Source of the DNA: Sellimonas catena
GTDB taxonomy: Bacteria; Bacillota; Clostridia; Lachnospirales; Lachnospiraceae
DNA length: 64,000 bases
Direction: 5' to 3' (one strand)
Assembly: GCF_045063725.1 (NCBI RefSeq)
Contig: NZ_CP173695.1
In this document: positions 16,797 to 25,634 of the stretch, piece after piece
How the letters are laid out: each line of letters opens with the position of its first letter
Numbering within the stretch: position 1 is the stretch's first letter
Notes under the pieces: model-generated
The model's input: only the letters and a program-made list of their open reading frames with translations
The model's database searches: none
Told to the model about the DNA's origin: nothing
Translations under genes and position numbers: made by a program

Positions 16797-18254
16797 ATGT
16801 CAATATTTTCGGATTTATTAGGGAAGCATATCGCTGCAAAAGCCATAAAATCAAATGAAATGGCGCAGTTCTGCGGAATTGAGCGCTCCTTTATGTATAA
16901 AATTATCAAGGGGACACGGCATGTGGCAAACATGGACACCGTTCTTCTGATGGCCGAGTATCTGCGGCTCACCCCTTCCGAACGGAATGATTTTATCGAA
17001 TCCTACAAAATTTCCGTTGACGGGCTGGAAAACTACTACCGCAGGAAAAGCATTCTTGAATTATTTGAAAATTTTAAAAAATACTCTGAAATTTATTCCA
17101 CCCCGACCCCTGCGCCTTTATCCTGTTTCCCGGATACTCCGGGTGTATCTACCATAACCGGGCAGAATGAAATTAACCATCAGCTGTTTTATATTCTTTT
17201 TCTGGAATCCCGGACAAACGATCCCCAGATCCGTCTTCTGATCCAGCCGGACTCGGATTTTCTGATGAATCTTCTTCCGACTCTGGGATATGAAAACAAA
17301 AACCTGTCAATCAGCCATATTATCTGTTTTAATTCCAGCGATCAGCTGACAATTAACAAGAAAAACTATAATCTGACCTGCCTGAAGAAGATTCTCCCGG
17401 TCTACTGCTGTGCATGTAAATACAATGTTTATTATTACTACGGGGAACTGGTTCATTCATCAAATGAGCTTCTTCTCTTCCCTTATCTTGTGCTTACATC
17501 CAGACACGCATTCCTTCTTTCCAGAGATATGCGTTCCGGAATTCTGTTTCAGACAGAGGAGAGCCTGCGGTTCTTTCATCAGATTTATGACCAGTATCTG
17601 GAGCACACATCTTCTTTTGGTGTTACCATGAATGATCTGCCGACCCAGCTTACTTATTTTCACAATCTCAGGGCAGATAGTGATCAGAACTACTGTTTTC
17701 AGATGCTTCCGTGTCTGACCTACTGCATTCCGGATTGCTTTTTTGAGAAATATATTTATCCGGAGCTTCCAAACCGCGATTATCTGATTTCCATGCTGAA
17801 GGATTATGTACATGATCTCAGAGAACGCTTTACATTCCACCGGATGCTGTTCATTTTCTCAGAAGAAGGGCTTCGGCGTTTTCTGGATACAGGGCGTATC
17901 CCGGAATATCCGCCGGAAGTATACCGTCCGTTTGAGCCTGCCGACCGTATTACTCTGATCAGACAATTCCTCCAGATCTGTCCGACCGGAGGAATCCGGA
18001 TGCTTAAATGCAGCATCGGCGACCTTGATAACGAACTGTTCATGTATGTCAACCACCGGAACGGTTACCTGATGTTCCCGTCTTCCAATCCGGAACGGCT
18101 GATCTGCCTGGACATCACAGAACCGGGACTGCTCCACGGATTCTGCGATTTCTGTGAACATCTGGATAAAGACCTTTTCTACACAGAAGAGGAAGCGGTA
18201 GAGATCATTTCTTCGCTGATAGCAGAGACAGAACAGAACGAGGAGCTTATATAG
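16797..18254 (+). CDS. XRE-like helix-turn-helix regulator with a long unknown C-terminal domain
   Basis: 485 aa. Residues ~10-65 form an XRE-type HTH (NEMAQFCGIERSFMYKIIKGTRHVANMDTV). The remaining ~420 residues match no family I know; no membrane helix. It is likely a sensor or effector part. ATG 16797 follows AGGAG. It is expressed away from the GNAT gene and is followed 8 bp later by a small lipoprotein, so the two may form a sense-and-respond unit (inference). Confidence 0.75.
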   Translation: MSIFSDLLGKHIAAKAIKSNEMAQFCGIERSFMYKIIKGTRHVANMDTVLLMAEYLRLTPSERNDFIESYKISVDGLENYYRRKSILELFENFKKYSEIYSTPTPAPLSCFPDTPGVSTITGQNEINHQLFYILFLESRTNDPQIRLLIQPDSDFLMNLLPTLGYENKNLSISHIICFNSSDQLTINKKNYNLTCLKKILPVYCCACKYNVYYYYGELVHSSNELLLFPYLVLTSRHAFLLSRDMRSGILFQTEESLRFFHQIYDQYLEHTSSFGVTMNDLPTQLTYFHNLRADSDQNYCFQMLPCLTYCIPDCFFEKYIYPELPNRDYLISMLKDYVHDLRERFTFHRMLFIFSEEGLRRFLDTGRIPEYPPEVYRPFEPADRITLIRQFLQICPTGGIRMLKCSIGDLDNELFMYVNHRNGYLMFPSSNPERLICLDITEPGLLHGFCDFCEHLDKDLFYTEEEAVEIISSLIAETEQNEELI

Positions 18255-18262
18255 GAGGATAT

Positions 18263-18700
18263 ATGAAGATTTTCATTTTATTGGCTGTAATTTTGCTGGG
18301 ATGCAATGGGTGTGCGTCGAATAAAGCCCACATCGATAATGGCGAAACGAATCCGGCAGTATTATTAGAACTTTGTTCGGACGAAAACGTAATTCCTTCT
18401 TCAAGTTCACAAATAGAAGTGAATATGATAAATAATAGTGAACAGGACATCGCAACCGGAGAAGCCTATGAGATCGAAACCTTTCTTAATGATAAATGGA
18501 CGGAAGTTCCGGTTTCGATCGTATATGAGGATATTGCCTACACTATCGCGGCAGGTGAAGAAAAAAGATTTATCTGTACGCTAGATGATGTCTCAGAAAG
18601 CGGATCCTACAGAATTAAAAAACCATATTCTATCGATACGGAAAATGCTTCTTCTTCAACCGAATATGTCTATGCAGAATTTCAAATAGGTCCTAATTAA
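18263..18700 (+). CDS. Small lipoprotein with an immunoglobulin-like domain
   Basis: 145 aa. Lipoprotein signal with lipobox LLGC (residues ~10-14), then a short linker and a beta-rich domain (VNMINNSEQDIATGEAYEIE... RFICTLDDVSESGSYRI) resembling the bacterial Ig-like fold of proteins that bind or sense cell-wall-active compounds. Strong ribosome site TAGGAGGATAT before ATG. Only 8 bp after the HTH regulator stop, so probably co-transcribed. Confidence 0.7.
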   Translation: MKIFILLAVILLGCNGCASNKAHIDNGETNPAVLLELCSDENVIPSSSSQIEVNMINNSEQDIATGEAYEIETFLNDKWTEVPVSIVYEDIAYTIAAGEEKRFICTLDDVSESGSYRIKKPYSIDTENASSSTEYVYAEFQIGPN

Positions 18701-18736
18701 AAAATGCCAGTTCCGGTCTTGCCGGAGCTGGCGTTT
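18701..18736. terminator. Bidirectional intrinsic terminator
   Basis: Stem GCCAGTTCCGG / CCGGAGCTGGC (18706-18716 and 18722-18732) with one G-T pair, loop TCTTG. T-runs on both strands (TTTT and ATTTTTT), so it ends both the lipoprotein unit and the pfl operon. Confidence 0.85.
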
Positions 18737-18751
18737 TCTGATATAAAGGGC

Positions 18752-19512
18752 TTATTTTGCAGTCCTTTTCTTTCTGTCTTCCATTATGATTTTCAGCAGG
18801 AATTCTCTCGCTTCATGGGCTTTTGTCTTATCCATGGCTTCCACGCCTTCCAGCGGATATTTCATTCCGAGCTGTTCGTACTTTTTCGTCCCCATCGTAT
18901 GATATGGAAGCACTTCCAGCCCTTTCAGATTTCGGAAACCGGAGATCAGATGTCCCAGTGTCTCCAGCTCTTCTTTCCCGTCGGTAATACCAGGAACTAC
19001 AACGTGGCGTATAATCATCGGTACCCCCGCCGTCTCCAGTGCTCTGGCAAACTCCAGCACCGGAGCCTGATCCTGTCCTGTCAGTTCCCTGTGGCCTTCC
19101 GGAAGGCTGTGTTTAATATCCAGCAGAACCAGATCCGTAACCGCAAACAGCTTCTCAAACTCTTCTTTTCTTGATTCTCTGTATACAATACCGGATGTAT
19201 CCAGGCATGTATGGATCCCGGTCTCTTTCGCCTGCCTGAAAAGCTCTGTCAGAAACTCAAGCTGTAAAAGCGGCTCACCGCCCGTCGCGGTAATCCCGCC
19301 CTTTCTGTAGAACTTCTCATTATGACGATATGTTTCCAGAAGTTCCTCCACTGTCATGAGATTTCCCTGGTTCGGCTGCCAGGTGTCCGGATTATGACAG
19401 TACTTGCATCGCATCGGACACCCCTGGAAAAAGATGACAAAACGAATTCCGGGACCGTCCACGGTCCGAAACTCTCTGTCGAATGAATATAGCCCTGATT
19501 ACATTTCGTCAT
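18752..19512 (-). CDS. pflA: Pyruvate formate-lyase activating enzyme, with an apparent 1-nt frameshift near the N-terminus
   Basis: Radical SAM enzyme that puts the glycyl radical on PFL. The intact frame (236 aa, GTG 19462) starts DGPGIRFVIFFQGC and carries CPMRCKYC (CxxxCxxC) and the GGEPLLQ motif. The expected family N-terminus (YIHSTESFG, residues 8-16) is encoded just upstream, from ATG 19512, but in a different frame: after TTC GGA the sequence is CCGTGGAC, one base short of the expected CC-GTG-GAC register. So the gene is either truncated or carries a deletion or sequencing error at about 19464. Its ATG overlaps the end of the glycyl-radical gene. Confidence 0.8.
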
Positions 19513-19741
19513 GGAATGTTCTGGAGATAACCTCATCCTGCTGCTCTTTTGTCAGCTTATTGAAGTTTACTGCGTATCCGGACACACGTACAGTAAGCTG
19601 CGGATATTTTTCCGGATGAGCCTGTGCATCCAGAAGTGTATCTTTTGTGAATACATTTACATTCAGATGATGTCCGCCTTTTTCAGCGTATCCATCTAAT
19701 AAACCTACAAGATTGTCAATCTGAGCTTCACTGATTTTCAT
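19499..19741 (-). CDS. Separate glycyl-radical domain of pyruvate formate-lyase (GrcA-like)
   Basis: 80 aa. Carries the glycyl-radical signature RVSGYAVNF (Gly at residue 55) and the GGHHLNVNVF...LLDAQAHPEKYPQL region that forms the C-terminus of PFL. It has its own strong ribosome site, AAGGAGG, 26 nt after the stop of the large chain. E. coli GrcA is a spare part that repairs damaged PFL; here the large chain has no glycyl domain of its own, so this is probably an essential subunit (inference). Confidence 0.85.
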   Translation of the reverse strand: MKISEAQIDNLVGLLDGYAEKGGHHLNVNVFTKDTLLDAQAHPEKYPQLTVRVSGYAVNFNKLTKEQQDEVISRTFHDEM

Positions 19742-19767
19742 ATGATTGTCCTCCTTATTTTATATTA

Positions 19768-21852
19768 TTATTCTTCGTCGTCTAATGTTGCATTTGGCTC
19801 GCAGCATGCGCAGTCCGGCTCCAGCTCGAAAGCAATGTCGTCAAAAAGAATGGCGTCATCTTTTCCGAGTGCTCCCGGGATGATGGAGAAGGTATTGGAA
19901 ATACCATCCTGAGCATCTTTAAACGGCAGTTTTGCTACAGAGCTTAAGGAAGCTACCGCACCATGGCTGTCTCTGTGGTGCATCGGGTTTGCTCCCGGAG
20001 CGAACGGCTCGCCGCCCTTTCTTCCATCCGGTGTAGATCCTGTATTCTTTCCGTATACAACGTTGGATGTGATCGTAAGGATGGATGTTGTCGGGATACC
20101 TCCACGGTATGTGTGATTTCCTTTTACATAGGACATAAACTCATGCACGATATCGTATGCGATCTCATCTGCACGGTCATCATCATTTCCGTATTTCGGG
20201 AAATCTCCTTCAATTTCGTAATCTACTACAATACCATTCTCGTCACGGACTGTTTTTACTTTCGCGTATTTAATCGCTGACAGGGAGTCAGCTACAACAG
20301 AAAGTCCTGCAATACCTGTCGCGAACCAGCGTGTTACCTTCTTGTCATGAAGAGCCATCTGAATTCTTTCGTAGCAGTATTTGTCATGCATGTAGTGGAT
20401 GATGTTCAGTGCATTGACATATACCTGTGCAAGCCATTTCATCATGTCACTGAATTTGCTCTTTACTTCATCGTAATCCAGATATTCGGATGTGATCGGA
20501 CGGTACTTCGGTCCCACCTGTTTCTTGGAAATTTCGTCCACACCACCGTTGATTGCGTAAAGCAGACATTTTGCAAGGTTTGCGCGGGCTCCGAAGAACT
20601 GCATTTCCTTACCTACGCGCATAGAGGATACGCAGCATGCGATTGCGTAGTCATCACCATGTGTCACTCTCATCAGGTCATCGTTCTCATACTGGATGGA
20701 AGAAGACTCGATGGATGTCTTCGCACAGAAACGCTTGAAGTTTTCCGGAAGTCTTGTGGACCACAGTACGGTCAGGTTCGGTTCCGGTGCTGTTCCAAGG
20801 TTCTGCAATGTATGAAGGTAACGGTAGGACATCTTTGTAACCATCGGACGTCCGTCGATTCCCATACCTCCGATCGACTCTGTTACCCATGTCGGGTCTC
20901 CGGAGAACAGTGCATTGTATTCCGGTGTTCTCGCAAATTTTACAAGACGCAGCTTCATAATGAAGTGGTCGATGAATTCCTGAATCTGCTCCTCTGTGAA
21001 TGTGCCGTTTGCAAGGTCACGCTCAGCATAGATATCGAGGAATGTGGAAGTACGTCCAAGGGACATTGCCGCACCGTTCTGCTCCTTGATTGCAGCAAGG
21101 TATCCGAAATACAGCCACTGAATCGCTTCCTGTACATTTTCAGCCGGTCTGGAAATGTCAAATCCGTAGATCTGTCCCAGTTCTTTTAACTCTTTTAATG
21201 CTTTAATCTGTTCGGAGAGCTCTTCTCTTTCTCTTGTAACATCAGAGTACATGATTGTTCTTGTCGTATCTTTCTGATGCTGCTTGTCCTCGATCAGTCT
21301 GTCCACACCGTAAAGAGCAACTCTTCTGTAGTCGCCGATGATACGTCCGCGTCCGTATGCATCCGGAAGTCCTGTGATGATGTGGCTGGAACGGCACGCT
21401 CTCATCTCCGGTGTATAAGCATCAAATACTCCGTCATTGTGTGTCTTTCTATGTTTAGTGAAGAATTCAACGATTGCCGGGTCCACATGGTATCCATTTT
21501 CTTCGCATGCCTTGATTGCCATGCGGATACCGCCATATGGCTGCAGGGAACGCTTGAACGGCTTGTCTGTCTGGAAGCCTACGATCTTTTCCTTGCTTTT
21601 GTCAAGATATCCCGGTCCATGGGACGTAATGGTAGAAATAATTTTCGTGTCCATATCAAGGACTCCGCCTTTTTCGCGCTCCTGCGCGGACAGATCCATA
21701 ACCTGCTCCCACAGTGCCTTTGTATCCTCTGTCGGTCCTGCAAGAAAGCTGTCATCACCTAAATACGGTGTGTAGTTTTTCTGGATGAAATCTCTTACAT
21801 TGATTTCTTTTTCCCAGATGCCTCCGCGAAAAGATTCCCATTCTTTTCTCAT
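19768..21852 (-). CDS. pflB: Formate C-acetyltransferase, catalytic chain lacking the glycyl-radical C-terminus
   Basis: 694 aa. Converts pyruvate + CoA to acetyl-CoA + formate. The catalytic Cys pair is at residues 406-407 (YAIACCVSS). Typical PFLs are ~740-760 aa and end with the glycyl-radical domain; this chain stops after SNTFSIIPGALGKDDAILF with a short acidic tail containing CACC, and the domain follows as a separate gene. ATG 21852 has AAGGAGG before it. First gene of the pfl operon. Confidence 0.9.
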   Translation of the reverse strand: MRKEWESFRGGIWEKEINVRDFIQKNYTPYLGDDSFLAGPTEDTKALWEQVMDLSAQEREKGGVLDMDTKIISTITSHGPGYLDKSKEKIVGFQTDKPFKRSLQPYGGIRMAIKACEENGYHVDPAIVEFFTKHRKTHNDGVFDAYTPEMRACRSSHIITGLPDAYGRGRIIGDYRRVALYGVDRLIEDKQHQKDTTRTIMYSDVTREREELSEQIKALKELKELGQIYGFDISRPAENVQEAIQWLYFGYLAAIKEQNGAAMSLGRTSTFLDIYAERDLANGTFTEEQIQEFIDHFIMKLRLVKFARTPEYNALFSGDPTWVTESIGGMGIDGRPMVTKMSYRYLHTLQNLGTAPEPNLTVLWSTRLPENFKRFCAKTSIESSSIQYENDDLMRVTHGDDYAIACCVSSMRVGKEMQFFGARANLAKCLLYAINGGVDEISKKQVGPKYRPITSEYLDYDEVKSKFSDMMKWLAQVYVNALNIIHYMHDKYCYERIQMALHDKKVTRWFATGIAGLSVVADSLSAIKYAKVKTVRDENGIVVDYEIEGDFPKYGNDDDRADEIAYDIVHEFMSYVKGNHTYRGGIPTTSILTITSNVVYGKNTGSTPDGRKGGEPFAPGANPMHHRDSHGAVASLSSVAKLPFKDAQDGISNTFSIIPGALGKDDAILFDDIAFELEPDCACCEPNATLDDEE

Positions 21853-21886
21853 GTTGATAATCCTCCTTCAAATATAAACCCTATAC

Positions 21887-21950
21887 TGTTTCGAAACAAC
21901 TGTTTCTGTTTCATGGGGCTATTATAGCTGATTCGTGAAATCTGTGTCAA
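21887..21950 (-). promoter_or_regulatory. pfl promoter and palindromic operator-like repeats
   Basis: On the minus strand TTGACA (21950-21945), 18-nt spacer, TATAAT (21926-21921). Just downstream of the likely start lie a perfect palindrome TGTTTCGAAACA (21887-21898) and two more TGTTTC copies (21901-21912), a plausible operator between promoter and gene. Confidence 0.6.
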
Positions 21951-22039
21951 TGCGTTTCATGTACTATTTCAGGAACAATTCCTGCTTTTTGGCAAATCCT
22001 AGCGATTGTATAGGAAAAAATACAAAACCTGTGCCTTAT

Positions 22040-24066
22040 TCATCGTTTTTCAGGAAAAAAGAACTCGTCCAGCCGGCTCTCTTCTCCAAAAATCTTGTTG
22101 TAATTGATACAGTCATCAAGCGGCAGATTCTCCTCCTCCCGGCCTCCGGATCCGTACTCGTGAAATCTGCCGTCATGTCCATAGTAGGCTGTTCCGCTGA
22201 AAGCCGGCACCTTTTCTCTTAAGTCAAGAAGATACTGCTGATATTTTGTAAGCTCTACCCCAGCCGTCTCCAGTGTCATAGCTCCGAGATAATTACTGCT
22301 TGTGACAACATCCTGCTGCTCCTCAATATCATAATTTGCCCAAATCAAAAACGGGGTCAGATAATAATTCTGGTTTTCTTCAAACGTCATTTCCTCATCT
22401 GTCTTTCCAAATACATACTCGTAAAAATCTTCGGACAATGTCGGAAGATGATCTCCAAAAAACACAACTACCGTCGGCTCATCGGACTTTTCCAGATCTT
22501 CGATCAGTTTCTGCAGTGCCCGGTCGGATTCATGAATCAGTGACATATACTGTTCCACCTGTGAATCGGTATACTCCAGCAGTTCAATCGAATTTTCATA
22601 TTCTTTTGTATACGGGGAATGATTCTGCATCGTGACGCAGAATGTAAACAGTGGATCTTCCTCGTCCTTTATCATTTCCTCAATCCGGTCAAAACATGCC
22701 TCGTCCGAGATAAAATCCCGTACCATTCTTTCTCCCTGAAAATCATCAAAGCTCAGGAACCGGTCAAATCCCATCGCTTCATACGCAACTTCCCGATTAT
22801 AATTTGTCGGAATAAACGGATGTATCGCGGCTGTTTTGTATCCCTGACTTTCGAGCGGCTCCACCATTGAGGCATCCAGTTTTTTCCCGAGTACTACATA
22901 AGGCGTCGAGTTGAACATCCGCATCGACGTTCCGGTCAGGAATTCAAACTCCGTCTTTCCTGTTCCTCCGCCCAGCACCGGAACCAGCAGCTTCCCTTTA
23001 ATTGTATTTTCTGTCAGACTGTTATAAAATGGAATAATTTCTTCTGATACCGGGAAATCTCTGATCCAGGTCAGATCAGAAAATGTTTCATCCATGACAG
23101 CAATGATATTCGGCTTTTTGCTGCTTCCCGCATTTCCTGATTCAATCTCGTCCGATACCTGCTGCAGCTCTTCAACCGAGTATCCTTCCGGTTCCTTTAC
23201 AATCGAATCTCTGGCACCGCGGATCACACACATCTGCATTCCATAATTATAAAAACTGTCTCCCGGCCGGTTCCCATTCAGAACCACGTTCCAGCTGTCC
23301 GGCTGATCGGACCATCCAAGATAGCGAATTCCTCCGACAAGCAGGAGTATACCCGCCACACGGATCAGAACTTTGGCCTTCTTTCCTTTTACAAGTTTGT
23401 ATTTGTTCCCCGTATATAAAGAAGTAACAATGCTGACTATAATCACACCCACAATCAGCATATGCAGTGTCATGGAATATTCATAATCACCCGCTACCGT
23501 TGTCGCCGTCCCGACATCCAGAAATCCACAATCTGCAGCGGAAGGCCCCGGAATTCGTAAACAAAATAGCTGGCAATCGTCCAAATAAAATACATGGCAC
23601 TGCACAAAAGCACTGCAAGACGAAGAGAATTGCACAACAGCAGAAAAATCAGGAACACAACGGCTGAAACACAGATACTGAGAGATACAAACTGGTACGG
23701 AATCGTAAACATCTGCGGATTATAAATCCACTCCATGATCCAGAACATTCCTGTCCCCATTGCAATCGCCAGTACCACGATGCTTCCAACCCCGAGCCGT
23801 TTGATTTTCCTCTTTTTTCTGAGAAAGAGGCAGTAAAACTGCCATAGAATTGCTCCCGCAACACCAAACAGCCAGAGAAGTACCCACTGCACGATTCTTT
23901 TTATCGAATCTCCATTTGCCGTCCTGCCAAACATTCTCCAGTTTGTCAAAAGCACAACCATGACAGCCAGCCAGATGATCGCAAGCAAAATGCTGATTAC
24001 TTTTGTTTTTCTCTTTTTCCACCTTCTTCTGATCTGAAGAATTATCTTTTGTACATCCTGCCTCAT
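22040..24066 (-). pseudogene. LTA synthase-like (sulfatase superfamily) protein, broken by a 1-nt frameshift
   Basis: The N-terminal part (24066 to about 23520; five or so membrane helices, ending in GLPLQIVDF) and the C-terminal part (LDVGTATTVAGDYEYS onward to 22040) belong to one gene but lie in different frames. The shift is one base at about 23517-23522. The enzyme domain keeps the catalytic Thr region GGGTGKTEFEFLTG and metal site FFGDHLPTL. LTA synthases polymerise glycerol phosphate onto a lipid anchor outside the membrane. The gene is broken as read; a sequencing error is possible. ATG 24066 has AAAGGGAG before it. Confidence 0.8.
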
Positions 24067-24126
24067 ACGTGCTCCCTTTCCATCACTAATCTATCTATTC
24101 CAAATCAAACTTTCGCCCTTTTGGCA

Positions 24127-24176
24127 CAAAAAAAATCACCGCCCCCAGAGATCTCCCTCTCCAAAAACAGTGATTT
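24127..24176 (-). terminator. Terminator-like hairpin after tRNA-Lys
   Basis: Outer stem AAATCAC / GTGATTT flanks a long loop with an inner GAGATCTC palindrome; on the minus strand it is followed by TTTTTTTTG. Lies just past the tRNA 3' end. Confidence 0.6.
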
Positions 24177-24180
24177 AAAG

Positions 24181-24253
24181 TGCGCCATCAGGGGCTCGAA
24201 CCCTGGACACCCTGATTAAGAGTCAGGTGCTCTACCAACTGAGCTAATGGCAC
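24181..24253 (-). tRNA. tRNA-Lys (CTT)
   Basis: 73 nt cloverleaf on the minus strand: acceptor GTGCCAT / ATGGCGC, D-loop AGCTCAGTTGGTAGAGC, anticodon stem-loop CTGACTCTTAATCAG with anticodon CTT, T-arm GGTTCGAACC. Discriminator A; CCA is not encoded. Confidence 0.97.
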
Positions 24254-24381
24254 ATTTTGCATTTTCCATTTGTTTAACGCAAGAAAAATTATATTACATT
24301 ATTCAGGAAAATGCAAGCAAAATTTAAAAATTTTTTTATTTTTTGTGAAACGCCTGAAATTCAGGCGCCCGGGTGATACGG

Positions 24382-24726
24382 TTATCTCTTTCTCTTCCGG
24401 CTGTTCAACATATTTTCAGCAGCGTTCAATCTTCCGGCCATCTCCTCAGGCTCCATCATCCCTGTCATCCGCAGAACTTCTTCCCCGTCCGAAAACAAAA
24501 GAAATGCCGGAATTGCCCGGATACGGTATCTTGCGGCAAGAAGCGGATTGCTCTCCGTTTCCACTCTCCCCGCCTTGATTTTCCCGTCAAATTCTTCCGC
24601 AACCATTCCGAATATGTCTTCCATCATCGAACACTTCCCGCACCAGACTGCATAAAACTCTACCAGTACAGGCTTTTTCTCCTCCAGTACTTCCTTCCGG
24701 AAATTCTGCTCTGTCAACTCCTGCAT
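24382..24726 (-). CDS. Thioredoxin-family protein
   Basis: 114 aa, one thioredoxin fold. VEFYAVWCGKCSMMED holds the redox site WCGKC (usual thioredoxin has WCGPC), and the cis-Pro is in IRAIPAFLLF. The Lys in place of Pro should alter redox potential, so it may be a specialised thiol-disulfide protein. Weak ribosome site before ATG 24726. Ends in a basic tail. Confidence 0.88.
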   Translation of the reverse strand: MQELTEQNFRKEVLEEKKPVLVEFYAVWCGKCSMMEDIFGMVAEEFDGKIKAGRVETESNPLLAARYRIRAIPAFLLFSDGEEVLRMTGMMEPEEMAGRLNAAENMLNSRKRKR

Positions 24727-24944
24727 TTGTCACACCGCCCTGACCTGCAGCCAGGATTAAATACCCTGTATAGTTCTGCACAGGATTTTTGAAGAATCCG
24801 GATCTTTTTATTCAGCCAGATATTATCGTAGCAGAATCTTCTGCACGTATGGCAGACCTTTCTTCCGCATCTTTTTCCCATTTTCCACCTGCCTGCTTTT
24901 TCTATCATCATATGCCGGATGAAGGATTCTGTTACGCGTTCCCC

Positions 24945-25595
24945 CTATCTTTTTCTTTCTGCAATCAGCTTGCAGATCGGATTTCCTTTGGCGGAAAACT
25001 TTGCCTCATATTCCGTCATAATATTCCCCCGGTTCAGGTCTTCGTTATGGTGCAGGTCGAAAGTATGTGCCTTCAGTTCCCAGCCGGCCTCCTGAACCTG
25101 CTCAAGAGAAAATTCAAACAGTTCTTTATTGTCCGTTTTAAACTCCACAACCCCGTCCTGCTTCAGAATATGATCATATCTCTCCCAGTACGCGGCTGAC
25201 GTCAGTCTTCTCCTTGCATGACGTGCCTTTGGCCACGGATCCGAAAAATTCAGATAGATCCGGTCCACTTCCCCCGGTTCAAATACTTCTTCTATTTCAG
25301 CCGCATCCATACATACAAACCGGATGTTAGAAGGCGGTTCCTCCATGGCATCCATCCGCTCCAGCGCCCGCAGAAGCACACTGGAGTATCGCTCGATTCC
25401 AATATAATTTATTTCCGGATGTTCCAGCGCCATCGTCATCAGGAACCTGCCTTTCCCCATACCGATCTCCACACGTACCGGATGGTCATTTCCAAAGACC
25501 TCTTCCCAGTGTCCTTTCTGTTCCTTCTCATTCTTTATCACCGCTTCATGTCCGGCAATCACGTCTCTTGCCCCCGGTATATTCCGAAGTCTCAT
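24945..25595 (-). CDS. trmB: tRNA (guanine(46)-N7)-methyltransferase
   Basis: 216 aa, the usual size. SAM-binding motif VEIGMGKGRFLM, IGIERYSSVLLRAL, and the conserved INFSDPWPKARHARRRL-type signature (here YLNFSDPWPKARHAR). Methylates G46 in the tRNA variable loop. ATG 25595 follows GGAG. Confidence 0.96.
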   Translation of the reverse strand: MRLRNIPGARDVIAGHEAVIKNEKEQKGHWEEVFGNDHPVRVEIGMGKGRFLMTMALEHPEINYIGIERYSSVLLRALERMDAMEEPPSNIRFVCMDAAEIEEVFEPGEVDRIYLNFSDPWPKARHARRRLTSAAYWERYDHILKQDGVVEFKTDNKELFEFSLEQVQEAGWELKAHTFDLHHNEDLNRGNIMTEYEAKFSAKGNPICKLIAERKR

Positions 25596-25634
25596 CCTAT
25601 TCTCTCCTCTCTCCTGATCTCATCTGGACTTTCA

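Noticed and set aside
20347..21189. 280-aa plus-strand frame opposite pflB
   Set aside because: Antisense shadow of a well-supported gene, Cys/His-rich and without a start signal.
22040..24066. Programmed frameshifting for the LTA-synthase-like gene
   Set aside because: No slippery heptamer or following stem at the break; a deletion or error is simpler.
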